64,000 bases of DNA from Paenibacillus plantarum (GTDB lineage Bacteria; Bacillota; Bacilli; Paenibacillales; NBRC-103111): the NCBI RefSeq assembly GCF_013141695.1, contig NZ_WHNY01000004.1, positions 124,001-188,000 on the forward strand. The letters are read 5' to 3'. Under the pieces are notes generated by a model. That model was given only the letters and a program-made list of their open reading frames with translations, did not search any database and had not been told where the DNA came from. The translations under genes and the position numbers were made by a program. This document shows positions 50,131-59,425 of the stretch, one piece after another; position 1 is the stretch's first letter, and every line of letters starts with the position of its first letter.

Positions 50131-50210
50131 CGTAATCAACCCTTCTATTTTTCTTATTTATTGAATTTGACAAACATCGGTAACGAAAAACCCAATACCT
50201 TGTCAAAATA

Positions 50211-51071
50211 TCAACCCTTAATTGCGCCAAGCATCATGCCTTTAGTAAAATATTTCTGAATGAATGGGTACACGATAATCATCGGTGCACTCGCAAATAT
50301 GACCACCGCCATCTGCAGCGTAGCGGAAGGCAACGTTGCCTCCGGATTTTCAAAAGCCTGATTGGACTGCAAAAGGATGGATCTGACAACGATTTGGAGC
50401 GGTTGAAGCTTAATCGGTGTCACATACAAAATTGCCTGGAAAAATTCATTCCAATGTCCGACCATATAAAAGAGGCTAACGGTCATAATGACAGGCATGG
50501 ACAGAGGGACAATAATTTGCATTAAAATCCGTAACTCTTTAGCTCCATCTATATTAGCGGACTCAATTAGCTCCTCTGGCAAGCTTTCAATAAAGCTTTT
50601 TACGATCAAGACATTAAAACTCCAAATCGCTCCTGGGATGATCATAGCCCATACGCTATTCAGCAGCCCCAAATATTTAACGGTCAAGTAGGACGGAATG
50701 ATCCCTCCGCTAAACAGCATAGTGAACACAATCATCAACAAGAAAAAACTACGACCAGGAAGCTTTTTTCTACTTAGTGGATAAGCCAGCAATATCGTTA
50801 GTATCATATTAACAATCGTGCCTACGACGGTAATAAAGAGCGTTACTCGAAACGCATCCGGTATACGTGGCATCGAGAATAGTTCTTTATACGCTGAGAA
50901 AGTAATTGATTTCGGTATAATGACAAACCCGCCATTTTTCAATAACTCAGAAAAAGGGGTGAGTGAAACCGAAAAAACATACAATAACGGAAATAAAGCA
51001 GCAATGCCGACAGCTATCAGAAAAGTAAAAATAAAACCGTCAAAAATCCGATCTCCTTTCCCCCTTACCAT
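50211..51071 (-). CDS. Carbohydrate ABC transporter permease, YtcP/LplC type
   Basis: MalG-like permease of 286 residues with EAA loop EELIESANIDGAKELRI and C-terminus KYFTKGMMLGAIKG. It overlaps the end of the LplB-type permease gene by 7 bp, showing translational coupling. Part of the third importer operon. Confidence 0.92.
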   Translation of the reverse strand: MVRGKGDRIFDGFIFTFLIAVGIAALFPLLYVFSVSLTPFSELLKNGGFVIIPKSITFSAYKELFSMPRIPDAFRVTLFITVVGTIVNMILTILLAYPLSRKKLPGRSFFLLMIVFTMLFSGGIIPSYLTVKYLGLLNSVWAMIIPGAIWSFNVLIVKSFIESLPEELIESANIDGAKELRILMQIIVPLSMPVIMTVSLFYMVGHWNEFFQAILYVTPIKLQPLQIVVRSILLQSNQAFENPEATLPSATLQMAVVIFASAPMIIVYPFIQKYFTKGMMLGAIKG

Positions 51072-52027
51072 ATACCTTCACCCCATTTTTTAGCGATTCG
51101 ATTAGAAAGCAAGACCAACATACAGCCAATGATAGATTTGAATAAACCAACGGCTGCAGCCAAACTAAAATTCAACTGTTCAAGACCAGTACGGAACACC
51201 CATGTATCAATAATATCTCCCACGGAATACACATAACTGTTGTACAGGACATAGACCTGTTCAAATCCTGCATCCATAATACTCCCAAGTCTTAAGATTA
51301 AAAGGATCGTGATGATCGAGCGTAAATTAGGAAGCGTCACATGCCAAATGAGGCGAATCCGTTTGCACCCGTCTATTGTTGCTGCTTCATATAGAGAGGG
51401 ATCGATGCCTGCGATTGCGGCCAGATAAATGATCGCTCCCCACCCCATATTTTGCCATATGTCCGAGCTCACCAGAATGCTTCTAAACCAACTTTCCGAT
51501 GTCAGAAATGGAATGGCTTTGCCGCCGGCTTCAACAATCCATCGATTGAAAAGGCCGCTATCCTGTGATAACAACGCGATTAAAATCCCATAAATAATCA
51601 CCCACGATAAAAAGTGCGGCATATAGCTCAAGGTTTGGATGATCCTTTTGAACCACGAGACCCTACATTCGTTCAGCAGTATTGCCAAAATAATGGGTGG
51701 AATCATGCCAAATATGAGTTTATAAAAACTAATTAAAATCGTATTCGTCAACAGTTGCGAAAAATAGGGTGAACTTACAAAAACCTCAAAATACTTATAC
51801 CAGGGATCTGCCCAAGGGCTATTCAGAATACCTTTCGTAATGTTGTACTCTTTGAATGCAACGATAATCCCAAACATAGGCAAATACTTAAATATCACGT
51901 AGTAGAGGATACCAGGAAAAAGCATGGCATATAAAGCTCTATACTTCCATATTTTGAGCAAAAATTGTTTACCTACAAGTTTCCGTTCCACCTCATTAGA
52001 TCGTTTTATCGCTAAGTCCTTTTGCAT
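51065..52027 (-). CDS. Carbohydrate ABC transporter permease, LplB type
   Basis: MalF-like permease, 320 residues from ATG 52027 (MQKDLAIKRSNE), which follows GGAGGG by eight bases; an ATG-less extension from 52057 would swallow that site. EAA loop PSLYEAATIDGCKRIRL; end AKKWGEGIW. First gene of the third importer operon (permease - permease - binding protein - oxidoreductase - esterase remnant). Confidence 0.92.
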   Translation of the reverse strand: MQKDLAIKRSNEVERKLVGKQFLLKIWKYRALYAMLFPGILYYVIFKYLPMFGIIVAFKEYNITKGILNSPWADPWYKYFEVFVSSPYFSQLLTNTILISFYKLIFGMIPPIILAILLNECRVSWFKRIIQTLSYMPHFLSWVIIYGILIALLSQDSGLFNRWIVEAGGKAIPFLTSESWFRSILVSSDIWQNMGWGAIIYLAAIAGIDPSLYEAATIDGCKRIRLIWHVTLPNLRSIITILLILRLGSIMDAGFEQVYVLYNSYVYSVGDIIDTWVFRTGLEQLNFSLAAAVGLFKSIIGCMLVLLSNRIAKKWGEGIW

Positions 52028-52258
52028 CTCCCGTTCCCTCCATATGACTACTTTCAAACCTCTGACCTTCTAATAAACCGCTTTCATTCAATTTCTATAC
52101 CTATTATATCGCCCCTGCCATACAGACAGATATACATAAAACCTTCAATTATGTTCTAGATTTTGTCTTGATCCAAAGCATGTTCGATAAAGAAGGGTTC
52201 TTGGATGTGACTTAAGCGATTCTGAGTTAACGACTTACTCATTTAAAGTATTATAAAT

Positions 52259-52288
52259 TTGACATTAGTGTGCATCATACAGTATGCT
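52259..52288 (+). promoter_or_regulatory. padR promoter with overlapping palindrome
   Basis: TTGACA (52259-52264), an 18-base spacer and TATGCT (52283-52288) form a good sigma-A promoter. The palindrome CATACAGTATG (52276-52286) overlaps the -10, as expected for autorepression by the PadR protein. Confidence 0.6.
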
Positions 52289-52310
52289 GATTTTGAAAGG
52301 AAGTGAGTGT

Positions 52311-52661
52311 ATGACGGAGTTAGAGAACACCATTGATAAACTAAACCAGGAGTTAAGAAGAGGTACGATCGTTATTAGTGTATTGAGTCAGCTGAAAGAA
52401 ATGCAATATGGGTATTCTCTTGTTCAATCTTTGAATGCGAATGGGCTTCGACTTGAACAAAACACGTTGTATCCTCTGCTTAGGCGGCTTGAGAGTCAAA
52501 ATTTGCTTGAAAGCCACTGGGGCGTCGATGGCTCCAGACCAAGAAGATATTACAAGCTTAGTGCAGACGGTTTTCAAGCGTTGGAGATTTTAACAAAGGA
52601 ATGGAATGAAATGGTGGTTGTCATGAATCAATTTATGAATCCAAAGGAAGGTGATTCTTAA
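52311..52661 (+). CDS. PadR family transcriptional regulator
   Basis: A 116-residue winged-helix regulator with the PadR core GTIVISVLSQLKEMQYGYSL, LEQNTLYPLLRRLESQNLLES and RRYYKLSADG. ATG 52311 (MTELENTIDKL) has GGAAGTGAG upstream. Its stop overlaps the start of the next gene by one base (TAATG). PadR proteins paired with HAAS-domain membrane proteins usually control that partner; the signal is unknown. Confidence 0.93.
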   Translation: MTELENTIDKLNQELRRGTIVISVLSQLKEMQYGYSLVQSLNANGLRLEQNTLYPLLRRLESQNLLESHWGVDGSRPRRYYKLSADGFQALEILTKEWNEMVVVMNQFMNPKEGDS

Positions 52662-53671
52662 TGGTGAAAGTGGATAGGTACGTTTACGCAGTAGGCAAAC
52701 ACTTGCCAAAGTCACATAGAGAAGATATCAAGAAGGAAATTCGATCGACGATAGAGGACATAATTGAAGAGCGAACAGATGGAGAAACGCCAACAGAACA
52801 ACAAATAGACGAGATCTTACTTGAGCTTGGTGAACCTCGAGAATTTGCGTGCAAGTACCGTAAAGATGCAAACTATCTGATAGGTCCAGGCTTGTTTGAT
52901 ACGTATAAGCTTGTACTGAAAATATGTTTAATCCTCGCGGCTATAGGGATATTTTCATTGATATCAAATAAAACTCCAGAGCTATCAGAGAGTTATAATT
53001 ATTTCGGGTTTATTTTCCGCCTCTTGGTGGAGATAGTTAATGAAGGGATTCATGTCTTTGGTTTGGTGACAATTAGTTTTTTTCTTATACAATGGTTCGG
53101 CAACGCACGAGGAAAAGATTTCTTGAAAAAGAAAATGAATTCAGCCTGGCATCCATCCAAACTGGAAGCCATTCCGAAATCCCATGTACAAATCAAATAT
53201 TCAGGATTGATAACTACAATCATTATTTCCGTATTGACGCTTGTTGTCTTCAATTTCTTTGCTGAAAAAATAGGGATTTATTATAATCGAGCAGGAGACC
53301 AAGATTCAGGTTTTTTGCAAATCCTTTCTCTAGACAGATTGGCGGACTACATGATTTTTTGGAACATTGAGATAATGCTTGTTATGGTTATAAGTCTTTA
53401 TGTCCTTATCAGCAAAAGGTATACCCTATTTACAGTCGTTGCTGAATCGTTGCTGTCTATCGCTGTTATTGTACTCTTACTTATCATGGTTCAGGACACG
53501 ACACTTATTAACAACTCGGCCATATCAGAAGCTATGTCGAGTACAGATATTATTGGTGATGTAGGAACCTTCATCAGAAACTTGTGGAGAACTGCTCTAG
53601 CTATAATCATCGTCTTTATGGCTGTGAATCTCTTTGGCAGAGGGAAGGCCATTTTGAAGTTTCTCAAGTGA
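52661..53671 (+). CDS. HAAS domain-containing membrane protein
   Basis: A 336-residue membrane protein. Residues 1-75 are a HAAS-type helical domain (KSHREDIKKEIRSTIEDIIEE, QIDEILLELGEPREFACKY); about six hydrophobic segments follow from residue 83. Its gene is fused by a one-base overlap to padR, the usual arrangement in Firmicutes. The function of the pair is not known; roles in envelope stress or antimicrobial response are proposed for relatives. Confidence 0.85.
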   Translation: MVKVDRYVYAVGKHLPKSHREDIKKEIRSTIEDIIEERTDGETPTEQQIDEILLELGEPREFACKYRKDANYLIGPGLFDTYKLVLKICLILAAIGIFSLISNKTPELSESYNYFGFIFRLLVEIVNEGIHVFGLVTISFFLIQWFGNARGKDFLKKKMNSAWHPSKLEAIPKSHVQIKYSGLITTIIISVLTLVVFNFFAEKIGIYYNRAGDQDSGFLQILSLDRLADYMIFWNIEIMLVMVISLYVLISKRYTLFTVVAESLLSIAVIVLLLIMVQDTTLINNSAISEAMSSTDIIGDVGTFIRNLWRTALAIIIVFMAVNLFGRGKAILKFLK

Positions 53672-53966
53672 AGAAGTGTAACAGGGAGTTGCAGACTGGT
53701 GATTTTAGAAGTGAATGCACTTGGTACGCTCGACTGTTGAGAATTGCCGGAAGGACGCTATAAAAGTATTCATGCTGAAGAGTAAATAAAATTCATTACA
53801 CAACCTAGGGCACCCGTCAAGAGTGCCCTGAAATTATTCACCGTTGGAGTAATAGGGTGATGCGTGTCGCGCAACTGGTACAGCAGAGAGTTGAGTTAAT
53901 AGTAGAAGCAGCAATACTAAAAGTGACAGTCGGTATGTAGGTCATAGCACCCTACACATTTCGTCC
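53672..53966. other. Intergenic region with a hairpin, between convergent genes
   Basis: AGGGCAC (53807-53813) and GTGCCCT (53823-53829) form a 7-bp stem that probably ends the padR/HAAS transcript, though the following bases are only moderately T-rich. I see no gene in the rest. Confidence 0.5.
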
Positions 53967-55745
53967 TCATGGTTCATCTTTCATAATGGGCACATCGATA
54001 CGAACGATCGTCCCCCGATTGGGACGGCTTACAATATGCAGGCCGTATGGTTTACCAAAGTAAATTTGAATCCGTTCATGCACATTGATGATGCCAATAC
54101 TGTTAAACCTGTCTTGCATCTTCCTGTCTCTGCTAGAGATCAACAGCTTGCAGTATTGCTCTTTCTCCATACCAATACCGTTATCACACACATACAATCG
54201 CACTGTATTGTTGACCCTTCGCCCCCGTATTTCAATTCTGCCGGTGCCTTTCTTTGAAAGCAGACCATGAAATATGGCATTTTCCACAATAGGCTGCAAG
54301 GTCAGCTTGAGAACTTTACATGTCATAATTTCCGGGCTGATATCAAAATGACATGTGAAGGTATCGCCATAGCGGACTTTTTGAATATTCATATAGCTGT
54401 TCAAAGCATCGATTTCTTCTTCGAGCGCAATATACTCATACTTTTTGTCAAAGCTGTACGACAACAAATTAACAAGTGAACGAACCGTATCCCGGACTTC
54501 CGTGTTCCGTCCCTGTTTAGCTAAACTCCCGATACAAGCCAATGTATTGTACAAGAAGTGTGGGCCTATCTGGCTTTGCAGCATTTTTAGCTCATATTCT
54601 TTTTTCTGCACTTCAACTTCTTTCATCTCATGAATTAGAATATGAATCCGATCCATCATGGAGTTGTAACTCCTGGCAAGCTGCCCTATTTCATCTTCAC
54701 GGTTCATTTCAATATGGGATAATCTTCCGTACTTCGTAACAGCATTCATTTTAAGAACAAGCTTGCGAATTGGATTCGTAAAATAATAGGAGATCAGAAA
54801 AGAACCAAACAAGAACACGATAATCCAGAGCAGAGCCGTCACTTCGAAATTGTGATACAGCTTAGAAACGTTCATATTCAAGATGTTTTCATTCATAATG
54901 AAAGATGCTCGCCAGCCCAAATTATTTCCTTTTGAATCTGCAACGATAAAGCTCTGTGCGCCAAATTCGGTTCTGTTGATACCATCGCTCATCTGTTCGA
55001 GGGTCGTAATAAAATCACCTTGAATCTTTGGTGGAAAAATCCCCTTTTCATAAGGCAGCAGATCACTCTGAGGATCATAAACGATAGGCTCGTTCGCTAA
55101 AGAACTTAACGTTATTGTCTGCCCACGGCTTGAAACCATGGGAATGATTTTCTGATTCAAATACTCTATGCTAATCTCAGCTATGGCCGCCCCTAAATAC
55201 TTGTTCGCCTTACTCCTGACTGGAAAAACGAAGGCCACTGTTCGATCCGATAATGCGGTTTCGTATGGTTCACTCCACTTCAAACCGTTAACACCCTGAC
55301 TTCCCATTTCATTCAATTTGGGCAGCATTCGATTTCCGTAGATATCATACAGGACTTGCTTGCTGCTAAAAACCTGCCCGTCTGCTCGCACGACATACAG
55401 CGTCTTGATAAGTTGACTATTCGTTTCTCCGTAATGCTGTAAAACATTTTGCGCCTCTGTGCTTATTCCGTTTTCAAACAATTCTTTCTGTGCGGAAATA
55501 AGCAGCAAAATATTCGTAATATTCTCCAGATACATATCCAAAAAGGTATTTGTCCGCAAAATCATTAACTTCGAATCTTCCATCATCTTGGTTTCAAAGC
55601 TTTTTTTCGATATCCCAATGTTATTCCAAGAAATCATCATAAATATCGTGACCGTCAGCACAAAAAGCAATAAAAACTGTTTAGTTCCAATGCCATAGTT
55701 TCTGTAGCTTTTCACAAAATACTTCTTGTTCTGCATTTGTCTCAT
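53967..55745 (-). CDS. YesM-type sensor histidine kinase
   Basis: A 592-residue membrane sensor: TM1 (23-43), extracellular Cache-like domain (45-297), TM2 (303-322), HAMP (323-375), histidine kinase dimerisation region with phospho-acceptor His396 (SQIGPHFLYNTLACIGSL), and ATPase domain (480-587; LQPIVENAIFHG, CDNGIGM). Its start overlaps the stop of the response regulator (ATGA). Such LytS/YesM kinases sense extracellular oligosaccharides or loaded binding proteins. The target is probably one of the flanking loci; the cohesin/glycosidase genes upstream and the third importer are candidates. Confidence 0.93.
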   Translation of the reverse strand: MRQMQNKKYFVKSYRNYGIGTKQFLLLFVLTVTIFMMISWNNIGISKKSFETKMMEDSKLMILRTNTFLDMYLENITNILLLISAQKELFENGISTEAQNVLQHYGETNSQLIKTLYVVRADGQVFSSKQVLYDIYGNRMLPKLNEMGSQGVNGLKWSEPYETALSDRTVAFVFPVRSKANKYLGAAIAEISIEYLNQKIIPMVSSRGQTITLSSLANEPIVYDPQSDLLPYEKGIFPPKIQGDFITTLEQMSDGINRTEFGAQSFIVADSKGNNLGWRASFIMNENILNMNVSKLYHNFEVTALLWIIVFLFGSFLISYYFTNPIRKLVLKMNAVTKYGRLSHIEMNREDEIGQLARSYNSMMDRIHILIHEMKEVEVQKKEYELKMLQSQIGPHFLYNTLACIGSLAKQGRNTEVRDTVRSLVNLLSYSFDKKYEYIALEEEIDALNSYMNIQKVRYGDTFTCHFDISPEIMTCKVLKLTLQPIVENAIFHGLLSKKGTGRIEIRGRRVNNTVRLYVCDNGIGMEKEQYCKLLISSRDRKMQDRFNSIGIINVHERIQIYFGKPYGLHIVSRPNRGTIVRIDVPIMKDEP

Positions 55746-57274
55746 CCCTTTTTAAACTCCAATGGGGTAACACCCATCCAGTTGCGGAAGACGATTGAAA
55801 AATACCGATAGCTTGGAATCCCAACCTGTTCGGCTACCTCATATATTTTTAGATTCATATTTTTCAGTAGATATGCCGCCTTTTCCATGCGCAGCCGAGT
55901 CACGTAATCATTAAAGGACTCTCCGACCTCTTCGCTAAATAAACGGCTTAGATACGATGAGCTTAAACCGACTTCTTCTGCTACAGAGGACAGACTAAGC
56001 GGCTGGCTGATCTTCTCCCGAATGATCTTCCCGGCAAGCCGAATTTCCGGCCGATACCTTTCTTCCCCGCTGAAATTGATATGTATATCATGAAGCAACG
56101 CCGTCATCATTTCATGCAGGGTTACCGTCTGGTAAATATGTTGAGACAAGATTTCATCATGATCAAAATCACCACGTTCTTTATTCCATAGAATGTTCCA
56201 TTTATGAATCAATTTTTTGAGCTCATTCGGCAGGATGCGATGCTCCCTCGCCCAATTCGTAAAGTCCCCTTCGATAAATGCGGATATCCCCGCCTGATCC
56301 CAGATGACCTTCTTCATCTTCTCTTCAATCCTTGCAAGTGCCTTGGGCTCAATGACATGTGCACCTTCTGGTTTCCCCAGAAATACGCGAGTGCTGCTGT
56401 CGTAAAAATAGTCATTTTTCCATAGGCTCATTACTTGAAACGCTTGTTGGAATTGCTCCGGTTTATCGACGTCATCGCTTATTGATGCATAGATGTGAAT
56501 ACATTCCCGCTTATGCAAGTGAATACTTTCCAACTTGTAATGAATGTCCGAAATGACCGCTTCGATTGTAGTGATCATAGAGAGGCGATCCTTATTGGGA
56601 TGACCGAAGTACACAAAATGCTCTCCGATATCTACCGGTACCCAGGCAAAATCATGGTCATAACTCCCCAGTACTTGCCGAACTTCGCGGTCAACAAACA
56701 GCCAATCGCCATGCTTCGCTTCCACATAAAATCGTACGATCTGGAGCGGAAAAGTAAGAGGGAGCCCCTTATCCGCCAAGCTTTTATATACGTCCATCGT
56801 GGAATCGTTGTGAGTCAGCAATTGTCCCAGCAGCTTAGACTGGTTCCACCTGTTTTCTTCCTTTTTCTTCGTGTTGTATGACTTTTCCTTTTCAATTGCG
56901 CGTCGTGCCTCTGCAAGTGTTTGTTCCAATTCACTGTCATCCATCATGACTTTAATGACATAGCCAATCGCCCCTAGCTTCAATGCCTCTCTTGCATACT
57001 CGAAGTCACTGTGGCAGGTAAGGATCACGACTTGAATCTGTGGGAATTCCTTCTTTACGGTTCGAATTAGTGCCAGCCCATTCATAACGGGCATTGTAAT
57101 GTCGGTAATCATCACATCAGGTACATATTTTCTACAAAACTCAAGCGCCTCTTCTCCATTGCCTGCTTCACCTACAAGCACGGCGCCTTGAGCTTCCCAA
57201 TTGTACATTTGTAATTCTTGCCGAATGGGAATTTCATCATCTACAATAAGTACGCTTAAAACCTGATCATCCAT
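55742..57274 (-). CDS. YesN-type response regulator (REC + AraC helix-turn-helix)
   Basis: A 510-residue response regulator. Receiver domain (about 5-120) with VLIVDDE, phospho-acceptor Asp in DVMITDITMPVMNG and a Lys near residue 105; a middle region; C-terminal AraC domain (about 405-505: SLSSVAEEVGLSSSYLSRLFSEEVGESFNDYV, IYEVAEQVGIPSYRYFSIVFRNWMGVTPLEFK). ATG 57274 (MDDQVLSVLIVDDE) is preferred because GGAG lies eight bases upstream; longer frames start at 57355. Cotranscribed with the YesM-type kinase. Confidence 0.93.
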   Translation of the reverse strand: MDDQVLSVLIVDDEIPIRQELQMYNWEAQGAVLVGEAGNGEEALEFCRKYVPDVMITDITMPVMNGLALIRTVKKEFPQIQVVILTCHSDFEYAREALKLGAIGYVIKVMMDDSELEQTLAEARRAIEKEKSYNTKKKEENRWNQSKLLGQLLTHNDSTMDVYKSLADKGLPLTFPLQIVRFYVEAKHGDWLFVDREVRQVLGSYDHDFAWVPVDIGEHFVYFGHPNKDRLSMITTIEAVISDIHYKLESIHLHKRECIHIYASISDDVDKPEQFQQAFQVMSLWKNDYFYDSSTRVFLGKPEGAHVIEPKALARIEEKMKKVIWDQAGISAFIEGDFTNWAREHRILPNELKKLIHKWNILWNKERGDFDHDEILSQHIYQTVTLHEMMTALLHDIHINFSGEERYRPEIRLAGKIIREKISQPLSLSSVAEEVGLSSSYLSRLFSEEVGESFNDYVTRLRMEKAAYLLKNMNLKIYEVAEQVGIPSYRYFSIVFRNWMGVTPLEFKKG

Positions 57275-57342
57275 TTCAGGGTCTCCATTCATCGAGATGG
57301 GATTAGAACCGTATGCATGAAAAAATACTGCCTTTGAATATA

Positions 57343-57369
57343 CAGAAAGCCCCAAAAAATATTGGGGCT
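57343..57369 (-). terminator. Terminator of the SLH/cohesin operon
   Basis: On the minus strand AGCCCCAA, a six-base loop and TTGGGGCT form a perfect 8-bp stem followed by TTTC. It lies about 85 bases after the stop of the SLH protein and before the response regulator gene. Confidence 0.65.
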
Positions 57370-57452
57370 CTCTCAGCTATAATGATTATCCTCCAATTAT
57401 AGAGCTTGCATACATTCGGTGCAATAGTATCAATTACGCGTCTAAAACTCGG

Positions 57453-59405
57453 CTAATCGTTCAAAAGATTGGAAATCACTTGCGCGCTTTCCGCACGCGT
57501 CATCAGCGCTTGCGGCGCAAATTGATTGCTGCTACGCCCTTGAATCAAACTAATTTCTTGTGCAGCACGTACTGCGTTCTGTGCCCACTCGTGAATTTGA
57601 TCTTGATCACTAAACGAGCTGGTGTTCGTCAACTTAACTTGTTCACCCTTCACATGTTCATAAGCGCGAACGGCCATAACAGCCATTTCTTCACGCGTAA
57701 TGGCATCGTCGGGTGCAAATGTATCTGAACTGCGTCCAAATACGATACCCGATTCACTAACGGCTGCAATCACCTGTGCATGCCAATCACCAGGATTTAC
57801 ATCCTTATAGTGAGCACTTCCAACCGCTTTCAAATCTAAAGCTCGTGCAAGCAAAGCTGCAAATTGTGCCCGTGTCACATGTCCTTCAGGGTTGAATTCC
57901 GTATCTGTAACACCTTCAATGATATGCTTGGCTGCCATTTTCTTAATAACACCACTAGCCCATAAAGACGAAGCTACGTCTGAGAATGTTCTGTTGTATT
58001 CCAGCACGGCATATTGGCTGAAATGGGTTACCTTGACGGTCATCATACCATTAACCAAAGTGCCTCCCACATATTGAATCGTTCCGTTAGGCGCAATGTA
58101 ATACACGCCTAACAGATGAGGATCCGCATTCGGATTCACTTTAAATGAAAGCACCAGCGGTTCCTTAAACGTTGTGATAGGTATACGCGTTCCATCCGTA
58201 GTTACAACATGTAAGTTAAAATCATACACTTGACTTGCCGTGACTACACGGGTAGAACCGTTTATGGCGTCATGAACGAGGTTGGTTACCTCATCGTGGG
58301 AGACAATCGTTGCTGAGAAGCTAAGTTGTGCGCCCTCAGCTTGCTTGCCAGCAAGAGCTCCTTGCATATTTTTGAGCGCTTCCTTGGAGAATTCGATTGT
58401 AAAATCTTTCTGCACGAATTGAAGGCTGTTATCTCCAATCAGATCAGTAAGATGGCTTGGCAGCAGCACAGTATCTTTGCCTTCTTCCATTTGAACGGCT
58501 ATCCTCCCCTTAACGGCAGCAGGCAAATCATTTTGTTTTACAATCTGAGTTGTCGTCGGTTTCGGGGTTGTTGTTGTCGGTATGGTTGAAGTTGGATTCG
58601 ACGATGAAGATTGCGTCGGTGCCTTCTTGTCAACCTTGAACTCGACTGTTTTGAGAGCCTCTTCATTGCCAGCTTGATCCTTACTGCGGTAACCGAGCTT
58701 ATATGTCCCATCTCCGAAAGCAGGAATGGAACCGGTGTAGGTGTTCCAAGCACCGTCATTCACCTGGTATTCGGTCGTGACAACGCCTCCAGCTTCACTG
58801 GCGCTAACGGTCAAACTTACCGATACATCCGTCTTATACCAACCGTTCTCCCCGTTAGGCGTATCTGGGGTTAAAGTTGCGGTTGTTACAGGGGCATTCA
58901 CTGGCAGTCGCGTGCCGATACTAAATGCCGTCTGCATCTGTGTACTCGACTGAACCTGCACCAGATTACCGTTTACAGCTGTAATGCCACGTAGTTGTAT
59001 CATCCCTATTCCGCTCTTCAGCGCTTTAAAATGGATCTGACCAATAGCTTCGGTTTTTGTAATTTGAACAGGAGCCTTATTTAATATGTCATAGGTCAGT
59101 CTGCCATTGATTGTATCTACAATCGCCCCGCCAAAAGTTTCGTACGAGGAAGACAGTACAAGACCATCTCCCTGCAAACTCAACTGGCTTGGATCATAAT
59201 TCAGAGTAAATCCAACCCCACTCAAGTCGAGAATATTCTCTCCCTTGATAATAACCTTTACGGTATCGCCTACGTAATAGCTTGTTTGGTCTGTCGTTGC
59301 TACGATTGTACTACTACTCAAAGCATGGGCTTTATGTGTATCCATCGCAGATGCCGCAACGAATAAACATATTAACGACAGAAGTATCGTTCGTACATTC
59401 CGCAT
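57453..59405 (-). CDS. S-layer homology protein with cohesin-like domain
   Basis: A 650-residue secreted, wall-anchored protein: signal peptide (1-28, ending AHA), cohesin-like beta domain (33-165; YVGDTVKVIIKGENILDLSGV, YDPSQLSL), an OmpL47/Ig-like domain (175-258; TTEYQVNDGAWNTYTG, YRSKDQAGN), a Ser/Thr/Pro linker (262-288), a pre-SLH domain (290-470) homologous to that of the 1981-residue lyase, and three SLH repeats (473-515, 531-575, 596-640). AAAGGAGAGA precedes the ATG and only 20 bases separate it from the giant glycosidase upstream. It may display dockerin-bearing proteins such as that glycosidase on the surface; no enzymatic domain is visible. Confidence 0.87.
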   Translation of the reverse strand: MRNVRTILLSLICLFVAASAMDTHKAHALSSSTIVATTDQTSYYVGDTVKVIIKGENILDLSGVGFTLNYDPSQLSLQGDGLVLSSSYETFGGAIVDTINGRLTYDILNKAPVQITKTEAIGQIHFKALKSGIGMIQLRGITAVNGNLVQVQSSTQMQTAFSIGTRLPVNAPVTTATLTPDTPNGENGWYKTDVSVSLTVSASEAGGVVTTEYQVNDGAWNTYTGSIPAFGDGTYKLGYRSKDQAGNEEALKTVEFKVDKKAPTQSSSSNPTSTIPTTTTPKPTTTQIVKQNDLPAAVKGRIAVQMEEGKDTVLLPSHLTDLIGDNSLQFVQKDFTIEFSKEALKNMQGALAGKQAEGAQLSFSATIVSHDEVTNLVHDAINGSTRVVTASQVYDFNLHVVTTDGTRIPITTFKEPLVLSFKVNPNADPHLLGVYYIAPNGTIQYVGGTLVNGMMTVKVTHFSQYAVLEYNRTFSDVASSLWASGVIKKMAAKHIIEGVTDTEFNPEGHVTRAQFAALLARALDLKAVGSAHYKDVNPGDWHAQVIAAVSESGIVFGRSSDTFAPDDAITREEMAVMAVRAYEHVKGEQVKLTNTSSFSDQDQIHEWAQNAVRAAQEISLIQGRSSNQFAPQALMTRAESAQVISNLLND

Positions 59406-59425
59406 CGTACTCTCTCTCCTTTTTG

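Noticed and set aside
52140..52216. Short plus-strand tail encoding SMFDKEGFLDVT before a stop, upstream of padR
   Set aside because: Too short to tell from chance and I recognise no family.
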